A DNA stretch of 64,000 bases from Desulfosarcina ovata subsp. ovata. Lineage in GTDB: Bacteria; Desulfobacterota; Desulfobacteria; Desulfobacterales; Desulfosarcinaceae. Made by a program: the position numbers and the translations under genes. This document shows, one piece after another, positions 61,654 to 64,000 of this stretch (within the stretch, counting starts at the first letter, position 1; every line of letters begins with the position of its first letter). Under the pieces are notes generated by a model, which was given only the letters and a program-made list of their open reading frames with translations, made no database searches and was not told the DNA's origin. The stretch spans positions 6,543,724 to 6,607,723 of the forward strand of contig NZ_AP021879.1 in NCBI RefSeq assembly GCF_009689005.1, written 5' to 3'.

Positions 61654-63821
61654 CGTTTCTTCCCTCCGCGCAGATCGAAATCAATAGAATCCAAAAGGCG
61701 CGCGATTCTTTCACCATCGAAGCGTAGATATTTTTTTTCATGGCGGTCCAATAAGGCATATGCTGCCAATTTGGGCCGAATGGAATCACATCGAGCAAAG
61801 GCGTCGATACATTCTTTGCTATGTGAGGTTAGAAAAACCTGTACGTAGAATTTTTCAGACAATTCATCAATCAATGAAACCACGTTGGGAAGCATTGCTG
61901 CATGAATGGCATTTTCAATTTCGTCAATTAAAAGCACGCCATTCCGTGCTCCGGCAAATAACAATCCGATATTGAAAATTCGTTGCATGCCGGCACCGAA
62001 CTGGGTTAAATCCGGCGCGCGCTCCAAATCGTTATGACTAACCCTGAACCGACCATCTTTGACCAACTCTATATTCTGAACGCCGCTATCCACATGCTTT
62101 CTGATGAAATCCACGACAATCTTTTTGCTGCCAAACTCGACACTTTTGTCGTGGCATTCTCTCAGCATCTCCATTTCAAGGCCGATAAATGGACTGGAGA
62201 AGACAACCGGGCACAATGACCGTACCGCGCCTTCGGTTCGCTGGGGATATTTTTCAAAAAAATGGGTTACCGAACGCCATTCCCTTCCATCATGCCTTGC
62301 AATAAATTCAAACGAACTCAGATAGTATGTCTGGTCTGCGATATCCTCTTCGATATCATTCTGACACTTCAATGATACTTTCTTCCCATCGAAAACCCCT
62401 TCGAGACATCCTTCAGGCAGTTCTCCGATAAACCATTTCACATTCAAGGATTCGGACGTCAACTGGCTTCGTCGCCGGCCTAGGTCGATAAACGCACGGG
62501 GGCTGTTCAAGGACGTCAGCAGGGCAACCGCTTCAAGGATCGATGTTTTCCCGGAATTGTTGACACCGGCGAATAAATTTACCATGGTCAGGTCTTCCAG
62601 CATGACCTTTTCGAACTTTTTGAATTCTTTAATATTGATCGATTTAAAGTGTGAGCGCGGCTTTTCAACCAAAAAAACGTTCCTCGTGGAGGCTGAAAGC
62701 GCTTGCGCGTTTTGAATATCAATGACACCGGAAAGTTTTCGGGAAAGCTCGCCGATTTCAGAGCGGTCAGCGTCACTGATATGGCGGGACATGTTGAATA
62801 TCGTTCCAACTTCCTGGTTAATGATGGACAATGCATTCTTAACTTTATCCTTGCTCAACACTTCGCTGGCAAGCGTTGCCTCGGCAAGGTTTCTGGATGC
62901 GTCCAGATTGCCGAGCGCTTTCTGATCATCGATCAGTTTGGCAAGTTCTCTGATTTGGCTGGCTTTGGTGATAACCGGTTCTAATTTTCGAGAGTTTCCA
63001 ATAATATCCTGTTCAGCTTCGTCATCATCATCGATCACCTCTTCCTCTGATAGCCAACTGAAGAGTCGTTCAAGATTCATGGGCATTCCAGCTTGTTTTT
63101 GACTATCATTCCACTGCAGCCACTCTCTTAGATTACGGCTCCTGACAATCTCCCTGAAAAAGGAGTATTTTTCCGAGGTAAATTGATCCCCGTAATCGCT
63201 TTCCTTGTATTGGTCGATCAATGCCAAAGTGCTTAATGTTGCATTGAACTCCCGTTTACTGATCCCGATTGCCTTGCAGATATCATCGGCAATCATCCCG
63301 TGCTTTTCGTATAATGTGCGCAACAGCTCGGCCTGATTGATTGCCGGCCATTTCTTGTTGCCGCTGATGTGTTTAAGCCCCATCAACACCAAATGGTGGG
63401 TGTCATCCACGCCGGTATAAAACACGACCGGAAGTTTGGAAAAAATTTCCGGATTCAGGTTACCAAGATCGTAACCTTCGTGTTCATACCTCACCTGCAG
63501 CAGCTTCAAGGCCGCAACGCGGCGGTTTCCCTCGACAACCAAGTATTTCCCGCTGCCCAACTGACGGACCTGGATCTGGTCCACGGGCAAAAAACCGTTT
63601 TTTCTGAAGCTGTCAATCAAATCGCGAACATTTTCACCATTTTTCCCCAGCAGGATATTGTTTGTACGGCGCTGGACATCGGCATCCGTCAACCGGTCTT
63701 CATCGACAGGGGTATATTTTTCATCATCGATAAACCGGTAATTGTTCGGGTCCAGATAGAGGCTTTTCAGCCCTACCCGGGTTCGCCTGTCCTGGTTTGC
63801 ACGGTTTTCTTCCTGGTTCAT
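61650..63821 (-). CDS. ParB-like domain fused to an AAA/ABC-type ATPase
   Basis: A 723-residue two-part protein. Residues ~15-130 resemble a ParB/sulfiredoxin-fold domain, with IDSFRKNGFLPVDQIQVRQ and the VVEGNRRVAALKLL motif. A helix-turn-helix (DDICKAIGISKREFNATL) and a long helical region follow. From about 393 an OLD/PARIS-like ATPase begins: INIKEFKKFEKV, Walker A AGVNNSGKTSILEA (Lys425), FGAGMQRIFNIGLL in place of the ABC signature, Walker B VLLIDEIENAIH (Asp633, Glu634) and the H-switch FLTSHSKEC. It is the first gene of the four-gene operon and overlaps the TOPRIM gene by four bases. It is probably the sensor ATPase. Confidence 0.87.
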   Translation of the reverse strand: MNQEENRANQDRRTRVGLKSLYLDPNNYRFIDDEKYTPVDEDRLTDADVQRRTNNILLGKNGENVRDLIDSFRKNGFLPVDQIQVRQLGSGKYLVVEGNRRVAALKLLQVRYEHEGYDLGNLNPEIFSKLPVVFYTGVDDTHHLVLMGLKHISGNKKWPAINQAELLRTLYEKHGMIADDICKAIGISKREFNATLSTLALIDQYKESDYGDQFTSEKYSFFREIVRSRNLREWLQWNDSQKQAGMPMNLERLFSWLSEEEVIDDDDEAEQDIIGNSRKLEPVITKASQIRELAKLIDDQKALGNLDASRNLAEATLASEVLSKDKVKNALSIINQEVGTIFNMSRHISDADRSEIGELSRKLSGVIDIQNAQALSASTRNVFLVEKPRSHFKSINIKEFKKFEKVMLEDLTMVNLFAGVNNSGKTSILEAVALLTSLNSPRAFIDLGRRRSQLTSESLNVKWFIGELPEGCLEGVFDGKKVSLKCQNDIEEDIADQTYYLSSFEFIARHDGREWRSVTHFFEKYPQRTEGAVRSLCPVVFSSPFIGLEMEMLRECHDKSVEFGSKKIVVDFIRKHVDSGVQNIELVKDGRFRVSHNDLERAPDLTQFGAGMQRIFNIGLLFAGARNGVLLIDEIENAIHAAMLPNVVSLIDELSEKFYVQVFLTSHSKECIDAFARCDSIRPKLAAYALLDRHEKKYLRFDGERIARLLDSIDFDLRGGKKR

Positions 63822-64000
63822 ATTCCAACCTATGTTTTTGATATGGCGAATGAAATGCTTACCGTCCCATATTCAGTTTGTCGTAAAAAGCTTTTCAAAT
63901 CAACCAGTTTGTCTTGTACCGCTGCCCATTTCAATCCATCATCGTTCGCTTCGGGATAGCTCAGGTGAATCTATCCTTGAACCAATCATACGCCCGTTTA
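63822..64000. other. Upstream flank of the defence operon
   Basis: The 179 bases before the ATPase start carry no clear complete gene. On the minus strand a frame reads YPEANDDGLKWAAVQDKL, and then LVDLKSFLRQTEYGTVSISF, to a TAG 14 bp before the ATPase start, but it has only a weak TTG start and an in-frame stop further up. It may be the end of a gene broken by a frameshift, or non-coding leader with the operon promoter. Confidence 0.3.

Overview
The window looks like a chromosomal segment from a mesophilic, anaerobic member of the Desulfobacterota, probably near Desulfosarcina/Desulfobacteraceae. This rests on the style of the ribosomal proteins and RNA polymerase subunits, a glutaconyl-CoA decarboxylase carboxyltransferase of the kind sulfate reducers use on glutaryl/benzoyl-CoA routes, a lipoprotein TRAP receptor, and a UGA-encoded selenoprotein. 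The placement is inference.

Region 1 (1-23584, + strand) is the rpoBC-str-S10-spc-alpha supercluster: rpoB (3' part), rpoC, rpsL, rpsG, tuf, rpsJ, rplCDWB, rpsS, rplV, rpsC, rplP, rpmC, rpsQ, rplNXE, rpsN (zinc type), rpsH, rplFR, rpsE, rpmD, rplO, secY, infA, rpmJ, rpsMKD, rpoA, rplQ, then a hairpin. Three features stand out: rpoC carries an in-frame parvulin-type (PpiC-like) prolyl-isomerase domain of about 100 residues; fusA is missing between rpsG and tuf; and L17 has a long acidic tail.

Region 2 (23585-33426) is metabolic. It has an AT-rich lipoprotein gene of unknown function, a TRAP transporter (dctP, dctQ, dctM), a carboxymuconolactone-decarboxylase-like protein next to an orphan gcdA, and a reverse-strand kbl-tdh operon for threonine catabolism to glycine and acetyl-CoA.

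Region 3 (33674-40159) is signalling: a GGDEF diguanylate cyclase, two large hybrid histidine kinases, and a small exported protein.

Region 4 (40228-46145) is accessory and rearranged. It contains a 142-bp palindromic MITE-like element and an L-rhamnose locus whose DeoR regulator and rhamnulokinase genes are both truncated at one head-to-head deletion junction. Intact rhaA, rhaD and an MFS transporter follow, then the tail of an outer-membrane efflux protein gene.

Region 5 (46164-51232, - strand) is a translationally coupled operon: a CyuA/UPF0597 cysteine-desulfidase-like enzyme, a polysaccharide flippase and two SPFH/band-7 proteins.

Region 6 (51516-63821, - strand) ends the window. Four tightly packed genes form a probable antiphage operon: a ParB-like/AAA ATPase fusion, a DUF3226-type TOPRIM protein, a 2208-residue DUF1998-type helicase resembling Druantia DruE, and a UvrD-family helicase with a RelE/ParE-like N-terminal domain. 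Just downstream lies a peroxiredoxin-like selenoprotein with a UxxC motif; its UGA would make a conventional annotation lose the N-terminal third. The strongest leads are the parvulin insertion in RpoC, the selenoprotein and the four-gene defence operon.
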